Assembly: GCF_018882405.1 (NCBI RefSeq)
Contig: NZ_JACVOO010000004.1
Span: 1-64,000, forward strand
Length of the DNA: 64,000 nt
Reading direction: 5' to 3'
Source: Polynucleobacter sp. 31A-FELB
GTDB taxonomy: Bacteria > Pseudomonadota > Gammaproteobacteria > Burkholderiales > Burkholderiaceae
In this document: piece by piece, positions 1-7,435 of the stretch
Position numbering within the stretch: position 1 is the stretch's first letter
Layout of the letters: every line of letters begins with the position of its first letter
Translations under genes and position numbers: made by a program
Notes under the pieces: generated by a model
Databases searched by the model: none
What the model was told of the DNA's origin: nothing
Seen by the model: only the letters and a program-made list of their open reading frames with translations

Positions 1-120
1 AACTACTCCCAAGCCAAGCTCAATGCAGTGGCAAGGAAACTAAATGAACGCCCTAGAAAAACACTAAACTATCAAACACCGGCAGAACGTTTTGCTCAAT
101 CTGTTGCGTTGACCGGTTGA
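1..120 (+). CDS. IS30-family transposase, C-terminal end (partial)
   Basis: The window opens inside an open frame that reads 39 residues to a TGA at 118-120. The visible end contains NERPRKTL followed by TPAERF, the signature tail of the DDE domain of IS30-family transposases, which cut and join the ends of their own insertion sequence. The rest of the gene lies before the window. The sequence around the stop codon (about 102-122, TGTTGCGTTGACCGGTTGAA) is probably the right terminal inverted repeat, because IS30 elements usually end just after the transposase stop; the left end is not visible, so this is inferred. Whether the element is intact cannot be judged here. Confidence 0.8.
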   Translation, partial: NYSQAKLNAVARKLNERPRKTLNYQTPAERFAQSVALTG

Positions 121-151
121 ATCCAAGACCCAAAGCAGACATCCAAATAAA

Positions 152-171
152 AAACCACCCGAAGGTGGTTT
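152..171 (-). terminator. Terminator behind a tRNA-Phe remnant
   Basis: An 8-bp stem (AAACCACC/GGTGGTTT) with a TTCG-type loop is followed on the minus strand by a run of T residues. It sits directly downstream of the tRNA-Phe 3' fragment at 182-207, as expected for the original tRNA terminator or a duplicate of it. Confidence 0.7.
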
Positions 172-181
172 TAGTGTTTCT

Positions 182-207
182 TGGTGGCCCGGGGCGGAAT
201 CGAACCA
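182..207 (-). pseudogene. tRNA-Phe 3' fragment (T arm and acceptor end)
   Basis: Read on the minus strand, this is the last 26 nt of a tRNA-Phe gene: the 3' side of the T arm, the acceptor strand and the encoded CCA. No anticodon arm, D arm or 5' half is present, so it cannot be a working tRNA. The 30 bp at 178-207 are repeated exactly at 1410-1439, where a longer piece of the same tRNA lies. Short tRNA 3' ends of this kind are typical attachment-site footprints left by elements that integrate into tRNA genes. The neighbouring bases 210-218 match the tRNA sense strand in the opposite orientation over 9 nt, which may be chance or a rearrangement trace. Confidence 0.75.
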
Positions 208-322
208 GGGCAGAGGATATCTAGACATAATAACTGTCGTTTAAATAGATATTTTTAATATTAGAGGCTTATTATTGCTTTTTATACAGCCTTGGATTCT
301 AGAAAACGATTATCCTAAGACC

Positions 323-1246
323 ATGAAAAAATATTTGTCCACCTTAAGCATATCCCTGATCTGGTTTGGAATTCCTATGGTAGGCCATGCCCAACCTGAT
401 GGAGTCGCACAAAATGATGCTATTAAGGCTACGGTTAGTGTTACGGGAATAAACCAATTTAATACCAGCCTAAATACGGGTGGGAATTTTGGGTGGTCTA
501 GTGCTGGCGCCACGCTCAATTTGCTGAAACCCATTTCAGCGGCAACTTCAATTGGCGTCTCTGTTCGCTATGGCAGCCAGTTTTGGAACTGGAGCAATAT
601 GAATAGCTACGGCTATGGTGGGAAGAGTCCATGGACGACGATTAGCACTCCGGCACTGGGCCTCAGCTATTCTCACAAACTCGACTCTGATTGGAGGCTC
701 AACTTTATTCCCACAATAGAGTCTTCTGCAGAGACTGGCGCCAATCTAAATAACTCCCTTACTTATGGCGCTATTTTTAATGGCTCAAAACAACTCTCGC
801 CCACCTTAAATCTAGGCCTGGGTACTGGCGTCTTTCGCCAGATTGATACGAACCGAGTATTTCCATTTATTGTGATTGATTGGAAGATCTCTGATCGCTG
901 GAATCTAAATAATCCATTCCCAGGTGGTCCAGCGGGTGGCGCAGGTCTGGAGCTAACCTATAAGGTTACTAGTGACTTTAAAGTGTCGGGCGGTGCAGCC
1001 TATAATAGCTATCGCTTTCGCCTAAATGATTCAGGCCCTTACGCTGGTGGCGTTGGTCAAAACAAGTTCATTCCCGTATTTGCCAAGTTTTCCTATGCGA
1101 TTGATAGAACCACAGCCCTAGATCTTTACGCCCTTGCCAATATGGGAGGAAGTGTGACTGCCATTAACACCAACGGCAATACTGCCCTTAGCACCAATTA
1201 CAGAACTGCTCCCGCAGTCGCTCTAAACCTCGTTAAGCGTTTTTGA
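323..1246 (+). CDS. Outer-membrane beta-barrel protein of unknown function (DUF6268-like)
   Basis: A 307-residue protein starting at ATG 323, preceded by a weak TAAGA ribosome site; the frame is open upstream to a TTG at 275, but the N-terminus only makes sense from MKKYLSTL. The first 23 residues form a signal peptide ending in GHA before QPDG. The rest alternates polar and aromatic residues (FNTSLNTGGNFGW, SVRYGSQFWNW, WRLNFIPTIESS), as in beta strands, and ends in Lys-Arg-Phe, the terminal aromatic recognised by the Bam machinery. The pattern resembles the DUF6268 outer-membrane family, whose role is unknown to me. The gene stands alone between two tRNA-Phe fragments, so it may be cargo of a lost element. 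Confidence 0.7.
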   Translation: MKKYLSTLSISLIWFGIPMVGHAQPDGVAQNDAIKATVSVTGINQFNTSLNTGGNFGWSSAGATLNLLKPISAATSIGVSVRYGSQFWNWSNMNSYGYGGKSPWTTISTPALGLSYSHKLDSDWRLNFIPTIESSAETGANLNNSLTYGAIFNGSKQLSPTLNLGLGTGVFRQIDTNRVFPFIVIDWKISDRWNLNNPFPGGPAGGAGLELTYKVTSDFKVSGGAAYNSYRFRLNDSGPYAGGVGQNKFIPVFAKFSYAIDRTTALDLYALANMGGSVTAINTNGNTALSTNYRTAPAVALNLVKRF

Positions 1247-1261
1247 TTTCAGCGTCTAATT

Positions 1262-1336
1262 TGTCGTTTAAAACGACATCGACTGACGCAGGGATGTCTA
1301 ACTGATTTGTCCTTTTAAAGGACGCTTCTTAATCAG
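1262..1336. other. Two perfect palindromes downstream of the beta-barrel gene
   Basis: 1262-1278 is a 17-nt perfect palindrome (TGTCGTTT-A-AAACGACA). 1309-1323 is a second one (GTCCTTT-T-AAAGGAC), enclosed by an outer CTGATT/AATCAG stem (1302-1307 with 1331-1336). Neither has a clear T-run, so rho-independent termination is only possible. The half-site TGTCGTTTAAA also occurs at 235-245, in front of the beta-barrel gene. Confidence 0.4.
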
Positions 1337-1382
1337 GGTATCCGAAAGTAATGGTGGCTAACCATGCCAAGCCTTAAAAGAA

Positions 1383-1405
1383 AATAGCCCAACAAGTAGG
1401 CTATT
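1383..1405 (-). terminator. Terminator behind the longer tRNA-Phe remnant
   Basis: A 7-bp stem (AATAGCC/GGCTATT) with a 9-nt loop is followed on the minus strand by TTTTCTTTT. It lies just downstream of the tRNA-Phe fragment at 1414-1470 and reads as the terminator of the former tRNA gene. Confidence 0.7.
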
Positions 1406-1413
1406 GAGATTCT

Positions 1414-1470
1414 TGGTGGCCCGGGGCGGAATCGAACCACCGACACAAGGATTTTCAATCCTCTGCTCTA
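1414..1470 (-). pseudogene. tRNA-Phe(GAA), 5'-truncated
   Basis: On the minus strand the last 57 nt of tRNA-Phe are intact: anticodon arm with GAA, variable loop, T arm, acceptor strand and CCA. The first 19 nt (5' acceptor strand and most of the D arm) are missing. In their place is unrelated sequence (1471 onward) that cannot pair with the acceptor end. The breakpoint near the D arm suggests integration and later deletion, leaving a 3' piece. A functional tRNA-Phe must lie elsewhere in the genome. A GAA-decoding tRNA with an extra insertion in the D loop was considered, but the acceptor stem could not form. Confidence 0.75.
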
Positions 1471-1710
1471 GCGGCTGCTATTGGCCGAACTGAGACTGTC
1501 ATACTCCTTAAAAATACCTGTTGTTGAATGACTGGAATATATCTATAAATGGACATTAGTTGAAAAAATGACTAATCGTTTGAGCAGATTAATGTGCAAG
1601 GGTTATCTGTATGGGACCCTTTTCAAAAATGGGGGGTGCCGGGTGGGTGGGGGTCAGTTTTCAAGAAATTCGTATGGGGTACCCCTTAGAAAATTTGATA
1701 GAGTAATCTC
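1471..1710. other. Non-coding stretch with a G-quadruplex motif
   Basis: No convincing gene lies between the tRNA-Phe fragment and the small ORF at 1711. At 1631-1653 the plus strand has four runs of three or more G separated by loops of 1-4 nt, a textbook G-quadruplex motif. It runs into GGGGGTCAGTTTTCA (1649-1663), which resembles the ends of some IS21-type elements; I could not find a partner end, so that link is weak. A short palindrome, GGGGTACCCC, lies at 1677-1686. Confidence 0.4.
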
Positions 1711-1980
1711 ATGGACTTTGATAGCTCAGACAATAGCGGCACCCACTATTCTAGTAAGGTAAAAATCAAAACCTTCGAGGAGTTCCAGTTGGAACGATTA
1801 ATAAAGGAAGGGAAGGTTATGCCAGCGTCGAAGCTGGCCGAAGTCAAGGCTAACGAGCTGCAACGCATTAAGGAATTTGAAGAGGCAGCTCAAGAGGAGC
1901 GGCGGCAACGCAGAGCCATTTCTCGTGTAGCCCCTCAAAATTTAGATCCCCCATTAACCAGAGAGCGTTTTGAGGAGTAG
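1711..1980 (+). CDS. Small orphan protein of unknown function
   Basis: An 89-residue ORF starting at ATG 1711 and ending at TAG 1980. I do not recognise it. The composition looks like a real protein rather than a chance frame: an N-terminal Ser/Asp-rich stretch, then a charged, probably helical segment rich in Glu, Lys, Arg and Gln (about residues 22-70), and an Arg-rich tail. It has no signal peptide or membrane segment and no evident ribosome site. It sits between the tRNA-Phe scar and ssrA, a common landing zone for mobile DNA, so it may be a remnant or small accessory gene. Existence as an expressed gene is uncertain. Confidence 0.45.
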   Translation: MDFDSSDNSGTHYSSKVKIKTFEEFQLERLIKEGKVMPASKLAEVKANELQRIKEFEEAAQEERRQRRAISRVAPQNLDPPLTRERFEE

Positions 1981-2014
1981 TGCTTGTGGGGAAACTTGTG
2001 GGGAAAAAGTAGAA

Positions 2015-2032
2015 AAGGGCCCGAAGGCCCTT
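2015..2032 (-). terminator. ssrA terminator
   Basis: A perfect 7-bp stem, AAGGGCC/GGCCCTT, with a four-base loop, followed on the minus strand by TTTT. It lies 17 nt beyond the CCA end of tmRNA. Confidence 0.8.
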
Positions 2033-2048
2033 AATCTACTTGACAAAA

Positions 2049-2407
2049 TGGTGGAGTCGGCGGGAATCGAACCCGCGTCCGCAAATCCTCTACAACAAGT
2101 TCTACATACTTAGTCATATCATTTAATTTAGCTAGCTAGTCACAGACTGACATGTTCCACGCTGGCGATTCACTAAGTTTTCGAACCATTCCCCGTGACA
2201 TGAAATGATCTTATCTCTTGTAAATGACCCTGATCTAGCTTGCGCTAGCTGACCCAAGAGAGAATCAGTTCAGGGGCAACCGCAATTAAGCGGCTAGTGC
2301 GAAACGTTCGTCGTTTGCAGTTATTACATTCCCATTGATTTACGAGATAACGGGTCCTCGGTATGCCCTTGATGCTTTGTAATCCACGTCGAAACCATGT
2401 CGACCCC
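2049..2407 (-). ncRNA. ssrA: Transfer-messenger RNA (tmRNA)
   Basis: tmRNA rescues ribosomes stalled on broken mRNAs and adds a degradation tag to the unfinished protein. The ends are defined by pairing: the 5' GGGGTCG pairs with CGACTCC ahead of the discriminator A and encoded CCA at 2049-2051, with one G-U pair. The T arm (GGTTCGATTCC) is visible near the 3' end. The tag reading frame at 2286-2318 is GCA AAC GAC GAA CGT TTC GCA CTA GCC GCT TAA, giving ANDERFALAA, whose ALAA end is the ClpXP recognition signal. Length 359 nt, normal for the one-piece form. Transcribed toward the tRNA scar and closed by the terminator at 2015-2032. Confidence 0.97.
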
Positions 2408-2486
2408 GGAGTTCATGCATTGGAAGCTCTATTTTAAGGCTCTTAGCCTTAAATTGTTGGATATCTTGCAGATTCCTAATTAAGCC

Positions 2487-3164
2487 CTACTGCGGGAAGA
2501 TGATTTGGAGTAATTCTTTTGGGTGGCGCACTAGATAGTCAGCGCCCCAGGCTTCTGGCGGCTCTTCACAGCCGCAATAGCCGTAGGCAGCTGCAATCGT
2601 CTTCATGCCTGCCGCTTTGCCCGCCACGATGTCTCTAATGTCATCACCAACGTATACCGAGTTACTTGGGTCAATATTGGCGATTCTGGCGGCATGCAGT
2701 ATGGGCTCAGGATGTGGTTTTGAATAAGGGGTGGTATCACCAGAGACTGTCGATGCTGCTCTTTGGCGCAGACCCATTAAGTCAGTAAGGGGGTTGGTAA
2801 AGCGCTCGCTCTTATTGGTCACAATGCCCCAAGGAAGCTTAGCGCCATCCAGTTGATCCAGTAAGTGATCTACGCCCTCAAAAAGAACACTGTTGACTAG
2901 TAAAGCCTTCTCATAGTTCGCAAAAAACTCATCCCGCAAGGGAATGAAGTCGGGGTGGTCGGGGTCAATTCCAAAAGCACCGCCGATTAGTCCGCGAGCC
3001 CCAGCAGATGCGCAGGGGCGCAAGACCTCATATTGTTTAGGGGCGAGATTTCTGGCAATGAGGAGCTGATTTGCAGCTGCCACAAGGTCTGGGGCAGTAT
3101 CGGCAAGGGTGCCATCTAGGTCAAAAAAGACTCCCTTGAACGGACTTGCAAAGGCGCCGCTCAT
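2487..3164 (-). CDS. gph: Phosphoglycolate phosphatase (HAD superfamily)
   Basis: A 225-residue HAD phosphatase that most likely hydrolyses 2-phosphoglycolate, a by-product of DNA repair and oxygenation reactions. All HAD motifs are present: DLDGTLAD near residue 15 (nucleophile and acid Asp), TNKS near 118, SKPHP near 147, and the metal-binding GDDIRD near 173. I place the start at the third codon of the open frame (3164), which gives an ATGA overlap with the ubiG stop; an ATG two codons upstream (3170) is possible. Co-transcribed with ubiG, as in many betaproteobacteria. Substrate specificity within this family cannot be read from sequence alone. Confidence 0.85.
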   Translation of the reverse strand: MSGAFASPFKGVFFDLDGTLADTAPDLVAAANQLLIARNLAPKQYEVLRPCASAGARGLIGGAFGIDPDHPDFIPLRDEFFANYEKALLVNSVLFEGVDHLLDQLDGAKLPWGIVTNKSERFTNPLTDLMGLRQRAASTVSGDTTPYSKPHPEPILHAARIANIDPSNSVYVGDDIRDIVAGKAAGMKTIAAAYGYCGCEEPPEAWGADYLVRHPKELLQIIFPQ

Positions 3165-3850
3165 TTGCATACAGCAATCATGTAGTTCACATCGACATCA
3201 TCACCGAGGCTGTAGACCTGGGTAATGGGGTTGTAGCTCATTCCCTTCATGCCAATCATTTCCAAGCCTGCTTGGCGAGTAAATGCGACCAGCTCTGAAG
3301 GTTTGATGAATTTGGCGTATTCGTGAGTACCTTTAGGGAGTAGGCGCAGGATGTATTCCGCGCCAATAATGGCAAATAAGTAGGACTTAGGACTGCGATT
3401 GAGGGTGCTAAAAAAGAGGGTGCCTCCCGGTTTGCAGAGCTTTGCGCAAGCCCGAACTACTGAGGCGGGGTCTGGAACATGCTCTAGCATCTCCATGCAA
3501 GTAACTACGTCATACTGCTCTGGCTCTTCTTCAGCTAGCGCCTCCGCTGATATTGAGCGGTATTTGAGGGTAGCGCCTACTTCAAGGGCGTGTAATTCAG
3601 CAACCTTGAGGGCCTTTTCAGATAAATCAATGCCGCAGGTATCAGCTCCAGATTGCGCAATAGATTCCGCTAGAATTCCGCCGCCACAACCGACATCCAG
3701 CACTTTCCTGCCTTCTAGATCAACAAAGGATTTAATCCAATTAAGGCGCAACGGGTTGATTGCATGCAAAGGCTTGAATTCGCTATGGGGATCCCACCAG
3801 CGATGGGCTAGGGCACTAAATTTAGCAATTTCGGATTGATCGACGTTCAT
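3161..3850 (-). CDS. ubiG: Ubiquinone biosynthesis O-methyltransferase
   Basis: UbiG performs both O-methylation steps of ubiquinone synthesis with S-adenosylmethionine. The 229-residue protein starts with the family opening [28 protein letters not shown]. The SAM-binding motif I ([16 protein letters not shown]) is near residue 50. Downstream are ITCME-like ([12 protein letters not shown]) and NRSPKS motifs typical of UbiG. Length is normal. Only a weak ribosome site precedes the ATG at 3850. First gene of a two-gene unit with gph, separated from the OmpA-type gene by a strong hairpin. Confidence 0.95.
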   Translation of the reverse strand: MNVDQSEIAKFSALAHRWWDPHSEFKPLHAINPLRLNWIKSFVDLEGRKVLDVGCGGGILAESIAQSGADTCGIDLSEKALKVAELHALEVGATLKYRSISAEALAEEEPEQYDVVTCMEMLEHVPDPASVVRACAKLCKPGGTLFFSTLNRSPKSYLFAIIGAEYILRLLPKGTHEYAKFIKPSELVAFTRQAGLEMIGMKGMSYNPITQVYSLGDDVDVNYMIAVCK

Positions 3851-3907
3851 AAGGATAAAGGCGCGAGAGGCCTACTGGGATAAATGAATTACGAATATAG
3901 CGGAAAT

Positions 3908-3936
3908 AAAAAAGCCCGGCAGAACCGGGCTTTTTT
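3908..3936. terminator. Terminator of the ompA-type gene
   Basis: A 12-bp perfect stem (AAAAAAGCCCGG with CCGGGCTTTTTT) around a 5-nt loop. A- and T-runs flank both sides, so it can act in both directions. Its position 15 nt beyond the stop of the OmpA-family gene, on the minus strand, shows it serves that gene and insulates ubiG. Confidence 0.9.
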
Positions 3937-3950
3937 ACAAGTAAAAAGAA

Positions 3951-4520
3951 TTACTTAACTGCAGCTGTACCAACAACTTCGATGTCGGTGCGGCGGTTCT
4001 TAGCGCGGCCTTCAGCAGTTGCATTTGATGCAACTGGATTGCTCTTGCCTTTTGATTCTGTGTAAATACGGCTACCGTCAACACCTTTGCTTACCAAGTA
4101 AGCTTTAACGGACTGAGCACGACGTTGGCCGAGAGCCATGTTGTAAGCATCAGTACCAACGCTATCAGTGTTACCAACAGCAATAATTACTTCTAATTTG
4201 ATCTTGTTCAAGTCAGCAGCGATCTTGTCCAATGTAGCTTTACCTTCTGGCTTCAATGTAGCTTTGTCGAAGTCATAGAGTGTGTCAGCTTGCAAAGTGA
4301 TCTTGCTTTGGCTAATGCCAGGAGCAGCTTTAGGAGCTAACCAGCCATCACAACCCTTAGCAGCAGTTGCAGGTGTCCAGTTGTTATCACGCCAGCACAA
4401 TGTGCCGTCGCCGTTTTTCCAATTCAAGCCAGAGCTGTTTTCCCAGTTATCAGAAGCCATCGCTGCAGAAGCAGAAACAGTGATAACAGAAGCTAGCAAC
4501 ACTTTTAGGGTTTTGTTCAT
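3951..4520 (-). CDS. OmpA-family outer-membrane protein
   Basis: A 189-residue envelope protein. Residues 1-22 are a signal peptide (cleavage after SAAMA). A short linker rich in Trp and Asn follows, then an OmpA/MotB peptidoglycan-binding domain from about residue 75 (TLYDFDKATLKPEGKATLD, later GNTDSVGTDAYNMALGQRRAQSVKAYL and a closing NRRTDIEV). This domain anchors the outer membrane to the cell wall. There is no full eight-strand barrel, so it is a short betaproteobacterial OmpA relative rather than a porin. A ribosome site GAGGA precedes ATG 4520. Monocistronic with its own terminator, divergent from gyrA. Confidence 0.9.
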   Translation of the reverse strand: MNKTLKVLLASVITVSASAAMASDNWENSSGLNWKNGDGTLCWRDNNWTPATAAKGCDGWLAPKAAPGISQSKITLQADTLYDFDKATLKPEGKATLDKIAADLNKIKLEVIIAVGNTDSVGTDAYNMALGQRRAQSVKAYLVSKGVDGSRIYTESKGKSNPVASNATAEGRAKNRRTDIEVVGTAAVK

Positions 4521-4626
4521 TTTTAGTCCTCAAAAATCTCTTTTTTAATTAAAGTCAAACTTAAATGTAATTCGCCCTACTTTGAAGCAAAAAACCGCAA
4601 AGCGACACATCTCAATTTCGTACAAA

Positions 4627-4655
4627 CTGACAGAATATTAGCATAGGGGCTATCA
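4627..4655 (+). promoter_or_regulatory. Candidate gyrA promoter
   Basis: CTGACA and CTATCA are separated by 17 bp, 25 bp in front of the gyrA start, in the divergent gap to the OmpA-type gene. The hexamers match sigma-70 only moderately. Confidence 0.3.
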
Positions 4656-4680
4656 GTCATCAAAATGATATTATTTCTAA

Positions 4681-7404
4681 ATGGAACAAGCCGCTAAAGA
4701 AACACTACCAATATCCCTAGAAGACGAAATGCGGCGGTCCTATTTGGACTACGCAATGAGCGTCATTGTCGGCAGAGCCCTGCCAGACGTACGTGACGGC
4801 CTCAAACCGGTTCATCGCCGGGTCTTATTCGCGATGTATGAATTAAACAACGATTGGAACCGTGCTTACAAAAAATCTGCCCGTATAGTTGGCGATGTGA
4901 TCGGTAAATACCATCCACATGGCGATTCTGCGGTGTATGACACCATTGTTCGCATGGCCCAGGACTTCTCCCTGCGCTATATGCTGGTTGACGGACAGGG
5001 TAACTTTGGCTCCGTAGACGGTGATAACGCTGCTGCAATGCGGTATACCGAGATCCGCCTTCGTAAGATCGCCCATGAGTTATTGGCCGATTTGGACAAA
5101 GAAACCGTGGATTTTGGGCCAAATTACGACGGTAGTGAGAAAGAACCCCTGATTCTTCCTGCAAAAGTGCCTAATTTGCTGATTAACGGCAGCTCAGGCA
5201 TTGCTGTGGGTATGGCGACCAATATCCCCCCACACAACCTGGATGAGGTGGTTACAGCCTGTTTACACGTCCTTCACAACCCAGATTGCACTATTGATGA
5301 GCTGATTGAGATCATTCCAGCCCCAGATTTCCCGACCGCCGGCATCATTTATGGGGTTCAAGGGGTTCGCGAAGGCTATCGCACTGGCCGTGGCCGTGTT
5401 GTGATGCGCGCTAAGACGCACTTTGAAGACCTTGATAAGGGTGCTCGTCAAGCGATCATCGTTGACGAGTTGCCATACCAGGTAAATAAAAAGAACTTGC
5501 TCGAGCGTATTGCTGAGTTGGTGAATGAGAAAAAAGTAGAAGGCATTTCTGATCTGCGCGATGAATCTGATAAGTCAGGTATGCGCGTAGTGATTGAACT
5601 CAAGCGTGGTGAAGTGCCTGAAGTCGTTCTTAATAATTTGTACAAGAGCACTCAGCTACAAGATAACTTCGGTATGAATATGGTGGCATTGGTTGATAAC
5701 CAACCGCGCCTATTGAACTTGAAGCAAATGCTTGAGTACTTCTTGCAGCATCGTCGTGAAGTAGTTACACGTCGTACGATTTTTGAATTACGCAAAGCGC
5801 GTGAACGTGGTCATGTCTTGGAAGGCTTAGCTGTTGCATTAGCAAACATTGATGAATTTATTGCCATCATTAAAGCTGCTGCAAACCCAGTGATTGCTAA
5901 ATCAGAATTGATGAGCAAGGCATGGGATTCTTCCATGGTGCGCGAGATGTTGGCGCGTGCTGAGGCGGATACTCCGGGCGGTCGCAATGCCTATCGTCCT
6001 GAAGGTTTATTGCCTGAGTACGGCATGCAATCTACTGGTCTCTATCGTTTGTCTGATAGCCAAGCGCAAGAAATTTTGCAGATGCGTTTGCAACGTTTGA
6101 CTGGCCTTGAGCAAGACAAGATCGTTAATGAGTATAAAGATGTGATGGCAGAGATTTCTGACTTGCTCGACTTACTTGCTAAGCCAGAGCGCGTCACTCA
6201 AGTCATTGAGTCTGAATTGAAAGAAGTGCAAGCTGAGTTTGGTATTGCAGGTGGTGACTCCGGTCGTCGTTCATTCATTGAGATGAATGCAACTGAGTTG
6301 TTCACAGAAGATTTGATCACTCCACAAGATATGGTGGTCACACTTTCTAATACTGGTTACATGAAGAGTCAGCCTCTGAGTGAATACCGTGCGCAAAAAC
6401 GTGGTGGTCGTGGCAAGCAAGCTGCCGCTACGAAGAATGAAGATTGGATTGAAACACTCTTCGTTGCGAATACGCATGACATCATTTTGTGCTTCTCAGA
6501 TCGTGGACGCATGTATTGGCTCAAAGTGTGGGAGGTTCCACAAGGTAGCCGCAATTCACGTGGTAAGCCGATCGTCAACATGTTCCCATTGATTGAAGGC
6601 GAAAAGATTACTGTGATTCTCCCAATCAAGGGGTATCAAGATGATCATTACGTCTTTATGGCAACGAGCCTGGGTACAGTGAAGAAGACACGTTTGTCCG
6701 ACTTCTCTAATCCACGTAAGGCCGGAATTATTGCTGTTGATTTAAATGAAAACGACTTCTTGGTTGGTGCAGCCATTACTGATGGTCAGCATGATGTGAT
6801 GTTGTTCTCAGACGCAGGTAAAGCGGTTCGCTTTGATGAGAATGATGTTCGTCCAATGGGCCGTACAGCACGCGGTGTGCGCGGTATGAACTTGGGTGAA
6901 GGTCATCAAGTGATTGCCATGTTAGTTGCCCCGGCTGAAGCTGCTGAAGGTGCCGAAGCAGTTGTCGTTGATGCGAATGGTCTTGCTATTCCAAGCAGCG
7001 TATTGACTGCAACAGAAAATGGTTTTGGTAAACGCACTCCGATTGGTGAATACACCCGTCATGGTCGCGGCACCAAAGGCATGATTGCAATTCAGACAAC
7101 TGAGCGTAACGGTAAAGTGGTAGCCGCTGCTTTGGTATCTCCTGAGGATCAAATTATGTTGATCACTACGGGCGGTATCTTGGTTCGCACACGTGTTTCA
7201 GAGATTCGTGAAATGGGTCGCGCTACTCAGGGCGTCACATTGATCAACGTCGATGAAGGCACACGTTTGTCTGGCTTGCAGCGTATTGCTGAAAGTGATT
7301 CTGATGATGAGAATGATTTGGATGATGGTGAAGACGGAGAAGGTGGAGATGTTTCCGCTGATCCAGCAGTTGACTCCAATTCTGATGAAGCTGGTGATGC
7401 CTAA
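4681..7404 (+). CDS. gyrA: DNA gyrase subunit A
   Basis: GyrA cuts and rejoins DNA in the gyrase heterotetramer that introduces negative supercoils. The 907-residue protein carries the catalytic Tyr122 in [11 protein letters not shown]. The quinolone-resistance region has Ser83 and Asp87 ([11 protein letters not shown]), the drug-sensitive residues in E. coli numbering. The GyrA box that defines DNA wrapping is at 572-579 (QKRGGRGK). The C-terminal pinwheel is complete. It is somewhat longer than E. coli GyrA (875), mainly because of an Asp/Glu-rich tail of about 35 residues, comparable to the acidic tail that tunes wrapping in E. coli. No good ribosome site is seen before ATG 4681. It is followed by serC after a 31-bp gap. 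Confidence 0.98.
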   Translation: MEQAAKETLPISLEDEMRRSYLDYAMSVIVGRALPDVRDGLKPVHRRVLFAMYELNNDWNRAYKKSARIVGDVIGKYHPHGDSAVYDTIVRMAQDFSLRYMLVDGQGNFGSVDGDNAAAMRYTEIRLRKIAHELLADLDKETVDFGPNYDGSEKEPLILPAKVPNLLINGSSGIAVGMATNIPPHNLDEVVTACLHVLHNPDCTIDELIEIIPAPDFPTAGIIYGVQGVREGYRTGRGRVVMRAKTHFEDLDKGARQAIIVDELPYQVNKKNLLERIAELVNEKKVEGISDLRDESDKSGMRVVIELKRGEVPEVVLNNLYKSTQLQDNFGMNMVALVDNQPRLLNLKQMLEYFLQHRREVVTRRTIFELRKARERGHVLEGLAVALANIDEFIAIIKAAANPVIAKSELMSKAWDSSMVREMLARAEADTPGGRNAYRPEGLLPEYGMQSTGLYRLSDSQAQEILQMRLQRLTGLEQDKIVNEYKDVMAEISDLLDLLAKPERVTQVIESELKEVQAEFGIAGGDSGRRSFIEMNATELFTEDLITPQDMVVTLSNTGYMKSQPLSEYRAQKRGGRGKQAAATKNEDWIETLFVANTHDIILCFSDRGRMYWLKVWEVPQGSRNSRGKPIVNMFPLIEGEKITVILPIKGYQDDHYVFMATSLGTVKKTRLSDFSNPRKAGIIAVDLNENDFLVGAAITDGQHDVMLFSDAGKAVRFDENDVRPMGRTARGVRGMNLGEGHQVIAMLVAPAEAAEGAEAVVVDANGLAIPSSVLTATENGFGKRTPIGEYTRHGRGTKGMIAIQTTERNGKVVAAALVSPEDQIMLITTGGILVRTRVSEIREMGRATQGVTLINVDEGTRLSGLQRIAESDSDDENDLDDGEDGEGGDVSADPAVDSNSDEAGDA

Positions 7405-7435
7405 TTGGCATTCATACAAGGTTAATTAATTCATC

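Noticed and set aside
1414..1500. A complete tRNA-Phe with an insertion in the D arm
   Set aside because: The sequence after 1470 contains a CTCAGTTCGG stretch reminiscent of a D arm, but no 5' acceptor strand that could pair with the 3' end.
1568..1762. 64-residue plus-strand ORF overlapping the start of the small orphan gene
   Set aside because: Composition is not protein-like, it runs through the G-rich motif, and it overlaps a better ORF at 1711. No ribosome site is seen.
3399..3839. 146-residue ORF on the plus strand opposite ubiG
   Set aside because: It is the antisense shadow of a clear UbiG gene; no family signature.
4681..7404. Fluoroquinolone-resistance substitutions in GyrA
   Set aside because: Ser83 and Asp87 are the sensitive-type residues.
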